Source: Flavobacteriales bacterium (GTDB taxonomy: Bacteria; Bacteroidota; Bacteroidia; Flavobacteriales_F; PHOS-HE28). From it: a stretch of DNA of 64,000 nucleotides. Every line of letters begins with the position of its first letter. Position 1 is the stretch's first letter. The notes below the pieces were generated by a model. That model made no database searches. It had not been told where the DNA came from and saw nothing but the letters and a program-made list of their open reading frames with translations. The DNA is taken from assembly GCA_016699575.1 (NCBI GenBank), contig CP064979.1:868001-932000 (forward strand). Reading direction: 5' to 3'. A program made the position numbers and the translations under genes. Shown here in pieces: positions 49,682 through 58,524 of this stretch.

Positions 49682-51949
49682 ATGAGACCACAAGGGATCA
49701 CCAAGACCATCGACCTGGGCGATGGCAAAGCCATCACCATCGAAACCGGTGTGCTGGCCAAACAAGCCGACGGTGCTGTTACCGTTCGCCTCGGCGACAC
49801 CATCCTGCTCGCCACCGTAGTGGCCACCAAGGAGGCCCGCGAGGGCATCGACTTCCTGCCCCTGCAGGTGGAATACCGCGAGAAGTTCAGCGCTGCCGGC
49901 CGTTTCCCGGGCGGCTTCTTCAAGCGCGAAGCACGCCCCAGCGACCACGAGACCCTGACCAGCCGACTGGTTGACCGCGCGCTGCGGCCGCTTTTCCCGG
50001 ATGATTTCCACGGCGACACGCAAGTGGTGGTGTCGTTGATGAGCAGCGACAAGAAGAACCAGAGCGACTCCATCGCCTGCCTGGCCGCCGCGGCCGCGTT
50101 GGCCGTGAGCGACATCCCCTTCGGTGGCCCCGTGAGCGAGATCCGCGTGACCCGCGTGAACGGCAAGTTCATCCTGAACCCCACATGGGAGGAAGCCGCA
50201 GGCAACGACATGGACCTGATCGTGGCCGGCACGCTCACCGACATCCTGATGGTGGAAGGTGAGATGAAGGAGATCCAGGAAGCGGACATGATCGCTGCCA
50301 TCAAGGTGGCGCATGATGCGATCAAGGTGCACTGCCAGGCGCTGAACGAACTGAGCGCCATGGTGCCCAAGAGCCAGGTGAAGCGCACCTACAACCACGA
50401 GAACAACGATGCGGCCATCGGCCAGTTGATCCACGACTTCTGCTACCAGAAGTACTACGACATCGCGTTGGTGCCCAGCGCCAAGGAAGAGCGTTCGGCC
50501 AATTTCGCCGCTGTAAAGGAGGCCTGCCTGGCCACCTTGGCCGACGAGCAGAAGACCGACAAGGCCATGCTGGCGCGCTTCTTCAAGAAGACCCAGAAGA
50601 AGGCCGTGCGCAACGTGGTGCTCGACAAGGGCATCCGCCTCGACGGCCGCAAGACCACGGACATCCGCCCCATCTGGAGCGAGATCGACATGCTGCCCGG
50701 CACGCACGGCAGTGCCATTTTCACCCGTGGTGAAACGCAGGCCATCAACACCGTTACGCTCGGTAGTTCGATGGACGAGCAGACCATCGACCTGGCCACC
50801 AAGAAGGGCAGCGAGAACTTCATGCTGCACTACAACTTCCCCAGCTTCAGCACGGGCGAAGTGAAGCCGATCCGCGGCCCCGGCCGTCGCGAAGTGGGCC
50901 ACGGCAATCTGGCCCTGCGCGCACTGAAGCCGGTGATCCCGCCAGCACCGGAGAACCCGTACACGATCCGCCTGAACTGCGACATCCTGGAGAGCAACGG
51001 CTCCAGTTCGATGGCCACGGTGTGCAGCGGCACACTGGCACTGATGGACGCCGGCATCAAGATCACGGCGCCCGTAAGCGGCATTGCCATGGGCATGATC
51101 AGCGACGGCAAACGCCACGCGATCCTGAGCGACATCCTGGGCGACGAGGACTTCCTCGGCGATATGGATTTCAAAGTGACGGGCACTGCCAAGGGCATCA
51201 CCGCCACGCAAATGGACATGAAGGTGGACGGCCTGCCCTACGAAGTGCTGGCGCAAGCACTGGAACAAGCGCGCCAAGGCCGCATGCACATCCTGGGCGA
51301 AATGCTCAAGACCATTGAGACACCGCGCGCCGACTACAAGCCGCACGCCCCGCGCATCGTCACCTTCGACGTGCCCAAGGAGAGCATCGGGCCCATCATC
51401 GGCCCGGGCGGCCGCGTGATCCAGGAGATCCAAGCCGAGACCGGTGCAGTGGTTTCCATCGACGAGGTGGACGGCCGCGGAATCGTGGAGATCAGCAGCG
51501 AGAACAAAGCGAGCATCGACGCCGCCGTGGCACGCATCCGCGCCATCGCGTTCCCGCCGCAAGCCGAGATCGGTGTCACCTACAAGGGCAAGGTGAAGAC
51601 CTTGATGCCGTACGGCGCCTTCGTGGAGATCTTCCCGGGCACCGACGGTCTGTTGCACGTGAGCGAACTCGACTGGAAGCGCGTGGAGCGCGTGGAGGAC
51701 GTCCTGAAAGAGGGCGAGCTGATCGAGTTCCAAGTGACCGGTAAGGACCCCCGCAGTGGCAAGCTGAAGTTGAGCCGCCGCGTGCTGTTGCCCAAGCCCG
51801 AAGGCTATGTGGAGCGCGAACCTGCAATGGAAGGTGAACGCCGCGAACGCCGTGATGATCGCCCCCGCCGCGAGTTCCGTGATCGTGGCCCACGTCGTGA
51901 CGACCGCCCACGCCGTGACGACCATGGTCCGGCACCTGATCAAAACTGA
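49682..51949 (+). CDS. pnp: Polyribonucleotide nucleotidyltransferase
   Basis: A 755-residue 3'-5' phosphorolytic exoribonuclease. Two RNase PH domains (LPLQVEYREKFSAAGRFPGG, FKREARPSDHETLTSRLVDR, GTHGSAIFTRGETQAINTVT, DFKVTGTAKGITATQMDMKV) are followed by a KH domain (IGPIIGPGGRVIQEIQAETG) and an S1 domain (TYKGKVKTLMPYGAFVEIFP). The C-terminal tail of about 50 residues is Arg/Asp-rich (DDRPRREFRDRGPRRDDRPR) and probably disordered. It trimerises and degrades mRNA. The leader holds two palindromic repeats that could affect expression. Confidence 0.97.
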   Translation: MRPQGITKTIDLGDGKAITIETGVLAKQADGAVTVRLGDTILLATVVATKEAREGIDFLPLQVEYREKFSAAGRFPGGFFKREARPSDHETLTSRLVDRALRPLFPDDFHGDTQVVVSLMSSDKKNQSDSIACLAAAAALAVSDIPFGGPVSEIRVTRVNGKFILNPTWEEAAGNDMDLIVAGTLTDILMVEGEMKEIQEADMIAAIKVAHDAIKVHCQALNELSAMVPKSQVKRTYNHENNDAAIGQLIHDFCYQKYYDIALVPSAKEERSANFAAVKEACLATLADEQKTDKAMLARFFKKTQKKAVRNVVLDKGIRLDGRKTTDIRPIWSEIDMLPGTHGSAIFTRGETQAINTVTLGSSMDEQTIDLATKKGSENFMLHYNFPSFSTGEVKPIRGPGRREVGHGNLALRALKPVIPPAPENPYTIRLNCDILESNGSSSMATVCSGTLALMDAGIKITAPVSGIAMGMISDGKRHAILSDILGDEDFLGDMDFKVTGTAKGITATQMDMKVDGLPYEVLAQALEQARQGRMHILGEMLKTIETPRADYKPHAPRIVTFDVPKESIGPIIGPGGRVIQEIQAETGAVVSIDEVDGRGIVEISSENKASIDAAVARIRAIAFPPQAEIGVTYKGKVKTLMPYGAFVEIFPGTDGLLHVSELDWKRVERVEDVLKEGELIEFQVTGKDPRSGKLKLSRRVLLPKPEGYVEREPAMEGERRERRDDRPRREFRDRGPRRDDRPRRDDHGPAPDQN

Positions 51950-51967
51950 GGATCGAACAACGAAGAT

Positions 51968-52000
51968 GGAAGGTCGCCGGAAGGCGGCCTTCCTCGTTTT
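51968..52000 (+). terminator. Rho-independent terminator after pnp
   Basis: An 11-bp stem with one G-T pair (GGAAGGTCGCC / GGCGGCCTTCC), GGAA loop and a TCGTTTT tail, 18 nt after the pnp stop. Confidence 0.85.
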
Positions 52001-52126
52001 CCGGCCTGGCCTCGCCGGTCGATGATCCGCGCTGGGAGCGGGGATCGTAGATGCACTTGTGGTTCCGGTAACCCGTCGGGCGTTGCCACCGTTCAAAGCC
52101 CCGGCTAAAAATCCCCAGTACCGCAC

Positions 52127-53002
52127 ATGGCACGTATGAGGCAGTTGAAGATCGTGAAGCAGGTCACGAACCGCGACACACCGTCGTTGGACAAGTACCT
52201 GACGGAGATAGGCAAGGTGAAGTTGATCACGGCTGCCGAGGAAGTCGAGCTGGCGCAACGCATCAAACGCGGCGACCACACCGCACTGGAAGCGCTCACC
52301 AAAGCCAACCTTCGTTTCGTGGTATCGGTGGCCAAACAATACCAAGGCCAGGGCCTCACCCTGCCCGACCTCATCAGCGAAGGCAACCTCGGTCTCATCA
52401 AAGCGGCCACCCGCTTCGACGAGACGCGCGGTTTCAAGTTCATCAGCTATGCCGTGTGGTGGATCCGCCAACAGATCCTCCAGAGCCTGGCCGAGCAAGC
52501 ACGCATCGTGCGCCTACCCCTCAACAAGATCGGCTCCATCAACCGCATCAACAAGGCCTTCGCCAAGTTGGAGCAGGAGCACGAACGCGCACCAACGGCC
52601 GCCGAACTGGCTGAGGTGCTGGAGATGACCCTCGAAGAGGTGAAGACCAGCCTCAACAACAGTGGCCGCCACGTGAGCATGGACGCCCCCTTGCGCGAGG
52701 GAGACGACAGCGGCACCATGCACGACGTGATGAAGAACGGCGACGTGCCCGATCCGGAAGAGGCCCTCATGAGCGACAGCCTGAAAACGGAGATCGAACG
52801 CTCATTGGATGCGCTCACCAGCCGCGAAGCCGATGTCATCCGCCTCTACTTCGGATTGAAGGGCAACCAGCCCCACACGCTGGAAGAGATCGGCCAGAAG
52901 TTCGAACTGACGCGCGAACGTGTGCGCCAGATCAAGGAGAAGGCCATCCGCCGATTGAAGCACCAGGGACGCAGCCGCACCTTGAAGGCGTACCTAGGTT
53001 AG
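52127..53002 (+). CDS. rpoD: RNA polymerase primary sigma factor (RpoD/SigA type)
   Basis: A 291-residue group 1 sigma factor in the short form usual for Bacteroidota, lacking the long N-terminal region 1.1. Region 1.2 TPSLDKYLTEIGKVKLITAA, region 2 LISEGNLGLIKAATRFDETR and FKFISYAVWWIRQQILQSLA, region 3 INRINKAFAKLEQEHERAPT, region 4 RLYFGLKGNQPHTLEEIGQK and RVRQIKEKAIRRLKHQGRSR. It would recognise the TAnnTTTG promoters seen in this window. A second ATG at 52136 (MRQLKI) matches the usual family start and may be the true one. Confidence 0.96.
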   Translation: MARMRQLKIVKQVTNRDTPSLDKYLTEIGKVKLITAAEEVELAQRIKRGDHTALEALTKANLRFVVSVAKQYQGQGLTLPDLISEGNLGLIKAATRFDETRGFKFISYAVWWIRQQILQSLAEQARIVRLPLNKIGSINRINKAFAKLEQEHERAPTAAELAEVLEMTLEEVKTSLNNSGRHVSMDAPLREGDDSGTMHDVMKNGDVPDPEEALMSDSLKTEIERSLDALTSREADVIRLYFGLKGNQPHTLEEIGQKFELTRERVRQIKEKAIRRLKHQGRSRTLKAYLG

Positions 53003-53019
53003 GAACAAGCACCATCAGA

Positions 53020-53059
53020 GAAGCCGATCGCCGGGCCCGTAAGCCTGGAGGTCGGCTTC
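53020..53059 (+). terminator. Possible terminator after the sigma factor gene
   Basis: An 8-bp stem (GAAGCCGA / TCGGCTTC) enclosing a smaller GC hairpin, 18 nt after the stop. There is no T-tract, so it may instead be a structural leader element of rpe. Confidence 0.35.
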
Positions 53060-53098
53060 GATCATTGGTGCCCGTCCTCGCAGGTACATTCGCGGCCG

Positions 53099-53755
53099 AT
53101 GCCGCACATCATAGCCCCTTCACTCCTCTCCGCCGACTTCGCCGACCTGAAAAGCGCCGTGCAGATGGTGGAGGAAAGCCCTGCGCCTTGGCTGCATCTG
53201 GACGTGATGGACGGCGTTTTCGTTCCCAACATCAGTTTCGGGCTGCCGGTGATCAAGGCCATCCGCAAGTACAGCAAGAAGGTCTTCGATGTCCACTTGA
53301 TGATCGTGCGGCCCGACCAGTACATCAATGCCTTCCGCGACGCCGGGGCCGATGTGCTGACCGTTCACCTGGAAGCTTGCACGCATCTGCACCGGAGCAT
53401 CCAAGCCATCAAAGCGGCCGGCATGAAAGCAGGTGTGGCCATCAACCCGCACACACCTGCCAGCGCGCTCGAGGAAGTGCTCGGCGAGGCGGACCTGATC
53501 TGCGTTATGAGCGTGAACCCTGGCTTCGGTGGGCAGTCGTTCATCGAGGGCACGTACGCCAAGTTGAAGCGCTTGGAGGAGATGAAAGCCGCGCAGCGCT
53601 CCAGTGTGTTACTGGAAATAGATGGTGGCGTGGGCACCGGCAACGTGACCAAATTATTGGAGCACGGCGCTAACGTGCTGGTGGCCGGCAACAGTGTGTT
53701 CGGCGCGCCTGATCCCAAGAAGGCCATCGCCGACCTGAGCGCCGTTCGTTCCTGA
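53099..53755 (+). CDS. rpe: Ribulose-phosphate 3-epimerase
   Basis: A 218-residue TIM-barrel enzyme of the pentose phosphate pathway interconverting ribulose-5-phosphate and xylulose-5-phosphate. Motifs: APSLLSADFADLKSAVQMVE, LHLDVMDGVFVPNISFGLPV (metal and catalytic Asp), FDVHLMIVRPDQYINAFRDA, VMSVNPGFGGQSFIEGTY and VLLEIDGGVGTGNVTKLLEH, VLVAGNSVFG. A near-consensus -7 box (TACATTCG, 53085-53092) lies just upstream. Confidence 0.96.
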   Translation: MPHIIAPSLLSADFADLKSAVQMVEESPAPWLHLDVMDGVFVPNISFGLPVIKAIRKYSKKVFDVHLMIVRPDQYINAFRDAGADVLTVHLEACTHLHRSIQAIKAAGMKAGVAINPHTPASALEEVLGEADLICVMSVNPGFGGQSFIEGTYAKLKRLEEMKAAQRSSVLLEIDGGVGTGNVTKLLEHGANVLVAGNSVFGAPDPKKAIADLSAVRS

Positions 53756-53855
53756 AGATCGGCCGTTCCCCGATCGGCGCTGCACACGGCCTGGCCGATG
53801 GGCGTCGAAAGCGCAGGTACCTTCGTCCTCGGCCCTGACGCAACTTCTTCAACGC

Positions 53856-54821
53856 GTGCTGCACACCACACTCGAACGATCGGCAACGCCCACCGTGGAA
53901 AGCACCGTCCTTTCCTGCGCTGAGCGTGCGATCATCCGCGCCCTCATCTATTTCGACCTTTTCAAGCATCCGTTGCGGCGCGATGAGATCATGGCGTTCA
54001 GCTCCCTGCACGAAGGACCATCAGGAGACCTTGATCGTGCTCTGGTGAACCTGTTGACCAAGGGACTGGTCGCAGAAGCCGACGGCCACTACGCTCTCAG
54101 CCGCACCGGTGAACTTGCCTCCAGGCGAATGTGTTTCTCGGAGCGTGCACAAAGCCGCATGGCCAAGGCGCACCGCAACTCGAAGCTCATCGGCTCTTTC
54201 CCGTTCGTGCGGGCCGTTATGCTCAGCGGCAGCATCAGCAAAGGCGTTTTGGACGAGCAGGGAGACATCGACTACTTCATCATCACCGCACCACGCCGGT
54301 TGTGGGTGGCGCGCACGCTGCTCGTGCTGTACAAGAAGCTCTTCCTCCTGAACAGCCGTCGCGATTTCTGCGTGAACTACTTCATCGACACGGACCACGT
54401 GGCCATTGAGGACCGCAACATCTTCACGGCCACCGAGGTGGTTACGCTCATCCCCACTTACGGGCCGGACGTGTGCAGGGAATTTTTCGACGCGAACGGA
54501 TGGGCATTCGAGCGGTTCCCGAACATGCCGCGGGAGCGGAACCTGCCGCACCACGCGCCCCCCCGACAGCGCCAGGTCATCTCCGAGCGTTTGCTGTGCG
54601 GCTCTTTGGGCGAGTGGCTTGACGACGCGTTCATGCGCCTGACCTACATCCGCTGGAAGCGCAAGTTCAGCGGTATGGATGCGCGCAATTTCGAACACGC
54701 GCTCCGCACGCGGAAGTACGTGAGCAAGCACCATCCGCAGGGTTTCCAACAGCGGGTGCTCAAAGCACTGCAGGAAAGGATCCGCCAGTTCGAGCGGGAG
54801 CATGGCCTCTCACTTGCCTGA
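53856..54821 (+). CDS. Nucleotidyltransferase-domain protein with N-terminal winged-helix-like region
   Basis: A 321-residue cytosolic protein. Residues about 20-90 look like a winged-helix segment (RAIIRALIYFDLFKHPLRRD, LVAEADGHYALSRTG). A Pol-beta-type nucleotidyltransferase core follows near 123-145 (VRAVMLSGSISKGVLDEQGD then IDYFII), containing the G-S and D-x-D catalytic elements. The rest is helical and charged. The acceptor is unknown. The GTG at 53856 is the first start; the conserved region begins about 20 codons in. It opens a tight operon with two B12-radical SAM genes and a methyltransferase (3 nt to the next start). Confidence 0.75.
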   Translation: MLHTTLERSATPTVESTVLSCAERAIIRALIYFDLFKHPLRRDEIMAFSSLHEGPSGDLDRALVNLLTKGLVAEADGHYALSRTGELASRRMCFSERAQSRMAKAHRNSKLIGSFPFVRAVMLSGSISKGVLDEQGDIDYFIITAPRRLWVARTLLVLYKKLFLLNSRRDFCVNYFIDTDHVAIEDRNIFTATEVVTLIPTYGPDVCREFFDANGWAFERFPNMPRERNLPHHAPPRQRQVISERLLCGSLGEWLDDAFMRLTYIRWKRKFSGMDARNFEHALRTRKYVSKHHPQGFQQRVLKALQERIRQFEREHGLSLA

Positions 54822-54824
54822 GCC

Positions 54825-56288
54825 ATGAAGGTGCTACTGGCCAACGCCTACTACTACCGCTTGGACCCCAAGCAGTGGCGCGATGCCCGGCCCTACCCTC
54901 CGCTCGGCACGCTCCAAGCAGCGGCCAACCTCCGCAGCCTGCACGAGGTCCGCGTGTTCGATGCTTGCCTGCGGCACTCTCCGGAGGAACTGGCCACGGA
55001 AGTCGACCAGTGGAAGCCGGACGTACTGGCCATCTATGACGACGGGTTCAATTACCTGACCAAGATGTGCCTGACGGTGATGCGCGAAGCATGCATGCGC
55101 ATGATCGCCATAGGCAAAGAGCACGGCTGCAAAGTGTTGGTGAACAGTAGCGACAGCACGGACCACTATCACGATTACCTGGCTGCCGGCGCCGATGCGG
55201 TGATCATGGGCGAGGGCGACGCCGCATTGAACGATGTGATCGCGGCATGGAGCAATGGCACCGCTGACCTGTCGAGCATTTCAGGACTCGCGTTGAAGGG
55301 TTCTGGTGGTCCAACGTTCACCACCAAACGACCTGTGCTACGCGACCTGGATGCATTGCCAATGCCGGCATGGGACCTGATGGACGTGGCGCCCTACCGT
55401 TCCATCTGGCGCGGGTCGCAGGGCCGCTTCAGCATGAACGTGGCCACCACGCGCGGTTGCCCCTTCAAATGCAACTGGTGCGCGAAACCGATCTATGGCA
55501 ACCGGTACAACAGCCGCAGTCCGGCCCATGTGGCGGACGAGATCGCATGGCTTCACGAACATCATCACCCGGACCACCTCTGGTTCTGTGACGACATCTT
55601 CGGATTGAAGCCGGGGTGGGCCCAACGGTTCAGCGAGGAGCTTGACCAGCGCGGGGTGCGCATCCCTTTCAAGATCCAAAGCCGCGTGGACCTGCTGCTG
55701 GAGGAAGGTGCTGTGAAGGCGTTGGCTGCGGCTGGGCTTGAAGAGGTATGGGTAGGGGCCGAAAGTGGCAGCCAAAAGATCCTGGACGCCATGGACAAAG
55801 GCACCACCGTGCAGCAGATCGGCGATGCGACGCGTCTATTGCGCAAACACAGCATCCGCGTGGGCTTCTTCCTCCAATTCGGGTACTTGGGCGAAACGGA
55901 CGCCGACATCGACGCTACGCTCGGCATGGTGGAAGAGCTGCAGCCGGACGACATCGGCATCAGTGTGAGCTACCCACTACCGGGCACCCCCTTCTTCGAA
56001 AAGGTGAAGGACCAGCTCGGCAGCAAACAGAATTGGACCGACAGCGACGAGTTGGCACTGATGTTCCGCAACACGCACCGGCCCGCCTTCTACAAACGAC
56101 TGCACCGGTACGTGCACAAGCGCTTCCGTCGGCGGCAAGCCCTCAACGAATGGCGCAACATCCTGCGCGCCCCTCTGCGTAAGAGGCCCGATCTTCGCCG
56201 CGCTGCCAGCGCCGCCTACTACCTGCCCGCTGCTGCGCTCGACAAGATCCGTTTACAACAACTCCGTTCCAGGGAAAGCCGACCATGA
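54825..56288 (+). CDS. B12-binding domain radical SAM protein (first copy)
   Basis: A 487-residue protein. The N-terminal cobalamin-binding-like domain (about 1-150) contains RPYPPLGTLQAAANLRSLHE and AAGADAVIMGEGDAAL but no DxHxxG motif. The radical SAM core has the 4Fe-4S cluster motif RGCPFKCNWC with cysteines at 212, 216 and 219, then WFCDDIFGLKPGWAQRFSEE, EEVWVGAESGSQKILDAMDK and FFLQFGYLGETDADIDATLG. A helical C-terminal part follows. Members of this class perform methylations or ring rearrangements on lipids, tetrapyrroles and natural products; the substrate is unknown. The next gene overlaps by ATGA. Confidence 0.88.
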   Translation: MKVLLANAYYYRLDPKQWRDARPYPPLGTLQAAANLRSLHEVRVFDACLRHSPEELATEVDQWKPDVLAIYDDGFNYLTKMCLTVMREACMRMIAIGKEHGCKVLVNSSDSTDHYHDYLAAGADAVIMGEGDAALNDVIAAWSNGTADLSSISGLALKGSGGPTFTTKRPVLRDLDALPMPAWDLMDVAPYRSIWRGSQGRFSMNVATTRGCPFKCNWCAKPIYGNRYNSRSPAHVADEIAWLHEHHHPDHLWFCDDIFGLKPGWAQRFSEELDQRGVRIPFKIQSRVDLLLEEGAVKALAAAGLEEVWVGAESGSQKILDAMDKGTTVQQIGDATRLLRKHSIRVGFFLQFGYLGETDADIDATLGMVEELQPDDIGISVSYPLPGTPFFEKVKDQLGSKQNWTDSDELALMFRNTHRPAFYKRLHRYVHKRFRRRQALNEWRNILRAPLRKRPDLRRAASAAYYLPAAALDKIRLQQLRSRESRP

Positions 56289-57085
56289 AAGCCGTCTTCG
56301 ATCCGCTGGCCCCGTCGTACGACAGGGAGTTCACGCACAGCCGCATAGGGCTGTTGCAGCGGCAAGCCGTGTGGGACCATTTGTCGCCGTTGTTGCTGGC
56401 TTCGCGCGGCATGGAGATCCTGGAACTGAACTGCGGCACCGGCGCCGATGCGATCTTCATGGCACGGCACGGACACCATGTGTTGGCCACGGATATCAGC
56501 GGCGAGATGCTGCGTGTGGCGGACGAGCGGATCCTGCAGCACGGCATGGAGGATCGCGTGACAACGCAACAACTTGCGTTCGACGATCTGCGCGGGCGTT
56601 TCGAAGCCGACCAGTTCGACATGGTGTTCAGCGACTTCGGCGGCTTGAACTGCATTGATGCGAACGATCTGGCCGCGCTTTGCGACCCAATAGCCGATGC
56701 GCTTCGGCCGAAGGGAAGACTTGTCGCGGTTATCATGCCGGACCGCTGCATGGCGGAATCGGGATACTTCCTCATGAAGGGGAATTGGAACGAGGCCTTC
56801 CGCCGTGGGCGCCACGAACCACTGTGGGCGAGCCTAAGCGGAAGTGGTGTGATGACCTGGTACCACTCGCCGAAGAACGTCGCGCGCCTCTTCAACCACC
56901 GTTTCCGTGTGGTGAACGTGAAACCGATCGGCTTCTTCGTGCCGCCGAGCTACTTGGAACCCTTCTTCGCGCAGCGACCGAACACCCTGCGACGGTTGAA
57001 CGCGTTGGACGAGCTGATAAACGACTGGCGCTGGACGGCCCGCTATGCCGACCACTACCTCATCGACCTGGAACGCAGGCCGTGA
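56285..57085 (+). CDS. Class I SAM-dependent methyltransferase
   Basis: A 266-residue Rossmann methyltransferase. N-terminal FDPLAPSYDREFTHSRIGLL, SAM motif ILELNCGTGADAIFMARHGH (about 46-65), DISGEMLRVADERI and FSDFGGLNCIDANDLAALCD. The C-terminal half (WYHSPKNVARLFNHRFRVVN, GFFVPPSYLEPFF) is characteristic of small-molecule methyltransferases, with the target not readable. It is wedged between two radical SAM genes with 4-nt overlaps at both ends, indicating a tightly co-translated operon. Confidence 0.87.
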   Translation: MKAVFDPLAPSYDREFTHSRIGLLQRQAVWDHLSPLLLASRGMEILELNCGTGADAIFMARHGHHVLATDISGEMLRVADERILQHGMEDRVTTQQLAFDDLRGRFEADQFDMVFSDFGGLNCIDANDLAALCDPIADALRPKGRLVAVIMPDRCMAESGYFLMKGNWNEAFRRGRHEPLWASLSGSGVMTWYHSPKNVARLFNHRFRVVNVKPIGFFVPPSYLEPFFAQRPNTLRRLNALDELINDWRWTARYADHYLIDLERRP

Positions 57086-58461
57086 AGGTTTTCCTCACGC
57101 ACGGGTATTTCATCCACGAGGATGCGCGCGAACTGCGCATCATGAAGCCCTACCCGCCGCTGGGATCGCTCTATGTGGCTGCACACCTGCGCAATTGCGG
57201 GCATGAGGTGAAGGTGTACGACAGCACCTTCGGAAGTCGCGCTGGTCTGCTGGAACAGCTCCGGATGTTCCGACCGGAATGCGTCGCGATCTACGTTAAC
57301 CTGATGACGCGGGCCAATGTGGTGAGCTTGATGAAGGAGATCAGGAAAACCGCAGGGCTTGAACACGTTCCCATCGTCCTCGGTGGTCCTGAAACGCGCA
57401 ATCACGCAGCGAACTTCCTTGCGTCGGGGGCAACCGCCTGCGTGGTGGGTGAAGGTGAGCGCACGGCCGAGGAACTGATGGCCGCCATCGGCAACGGAGC
57501 GCCCCTGAGCAGCGTTGACGGCATTGCCTACCGCGAGCAGGACGGCGCCGTGGTCTTCACAAAAGAGCGGGACAAGCTGAAAGAAGTGGACGCTTTGCCG
57601 CTGCCTGCGCGCGACCTCATCGACCTGGACCATTATCAGCGCGCTTGGAAGGAACGCCACGGGTACAGCGCATTGAACGTGAGCACCATGCGCGGCTGTC
57701 CGTACACATGCAAGTGGTGCAGCCGCGCCGTGTACGGCCTTAGCTACCGGCGCCGCTCACCGGTCTGCGTGGTGGATGAGCTTGAACACGTGCGGAACAT
57801 CTATGCACCAGACCGCATCTGGTTCGTGGACGACGTGTTCACCATCAGCCATAAGTGGTTGCTCGGATTCGCGGAAGAGTTGGAGCGACGAGGCTTGGTG
57901 ATCTCCTACGAGTGCATCACCAGGGCCGACCGGATGAACTCGGAAGCCATCTCGTTGCTGAAACGCAGTGGCTGCGTGCAGGTGTGGATCGGTGCGGAGA
58001 GCGGGAGCCAGCGCATCATCGACGCCATGGACCGCCGCGTTGACGTAGCCCAAGTACGTGAAATGCTGCGCGAGAGCAAACGCGCGGGCATCGGCACGGG
58101 CACCTTCATCATGCTGGGCTACCCCGGCGAAACGGAGGCCGACATCAGGGAAACCGTGCACCATCTGAAAGTGAGCGACCCTGACCAGTTCACCATCACG
58201 GTGGCCTACCCCATTGCAGGCACCGAGCTCCACGCCGAGGTGCGCGAGGACATGACCAACTCCCCTGACTGGGGCACCACCAGCGACCGCGATCAGGACT
58301 TCCGCAGAAGCTATGCCCGGTGCTACTACCCGCACGCCGTGCGCTACGTGACGCACACCGTGCACGCCCATCAGCAGTGGCGCAAGGGCAGGCCGCTGAG
58401 CGCCGCAAAGCACGGGGCGCGCGCACTGTGGGGCCGGGTGGGCATGTTGTTCAAGAAATAA
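57082..58461 (+). CDS. B12-binding domain radical SAM protein (second copy)
   Basis: A 459-residue paralogue of the protein at 54825, starting with GTG overlapping the methyltransferase stop (GTGA). N-terminal B12-like domain with KPYPPLGSLYVAAHLRNCGH and ATACVVGEGERTAEELMAAI; radical SAM cluster motif RGCPYTCKWC (Cys 206, 210, 213); WFVDDVFTISHKWLLGFAEE, VQVWIGAESGSQRIIDAMDR and GTFIMLGYPGETEADIRETV. The two radical SAM enzymes probably act on successive steps or different positions of one product. No DxHxxG motif is visible. Substrate unknown. Confidence 0.88.
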   Translation: MKVFLTHGYFIHEDARELRIMKPYPPLGSLYVAAHLRNCGHEVKVYDSTFGSRAGLLEQLRMFRPECVAIYVNLMTRANVVSLMKEIRKTAGLEHVPIVLGGPETRNHAANFLASGATACVVGEGERTAEELMAAIGNGAPLSSVDGIAYREQDGAVVFTKERDKLKEVDALPLPARDLIDLDHYQRAWKERHGYSALNVSTMRGCPYTCKWCSRAVYGLSYRRRSPVCVVDELEHVRNIYAPDRIWFVDDVFTISHKWLLGFAEELERRGLVISYECITRADRMNSEAISLLKRSGCVQVWIGAESGSQRIIDAMDRRVDVAQVREMLRESKRAGIGTGTFIMLGYPGETEADIRETVHHLKVSDPDQFTITVAYPIAGTELHAEVREDMTNSPDWGTTSDRDQDFRRSYARCYYPHAVRYVTHTVHAHQQWRKGRPLSAAKHGARALWGRVGMLFKK

Positions 58462-58524
58462 GCCCCGGACGAGGGCCCGCGCCCGCCGCGCCATACTTCA
58501 TTTGTCGCCGAACAAATACGCACC

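Noticed and set aside
49673..52498. A 941-codon open frame on the minus strand opposite pnp and the sigma factor gene
   Set aside because: It is antisense to two strongly conserved genes and its His/Ala/Val-rich translation has no domain pattern; long antisense frames are expected in GC-rich coding DNA.
56680..57081. A long N-terminal extension of the second radical SAM protein
   Set aside because: It overlaps the methyltransferase in another frame; the GTG with the GTGA overlap gives the expected start next to the B12-binding domain.
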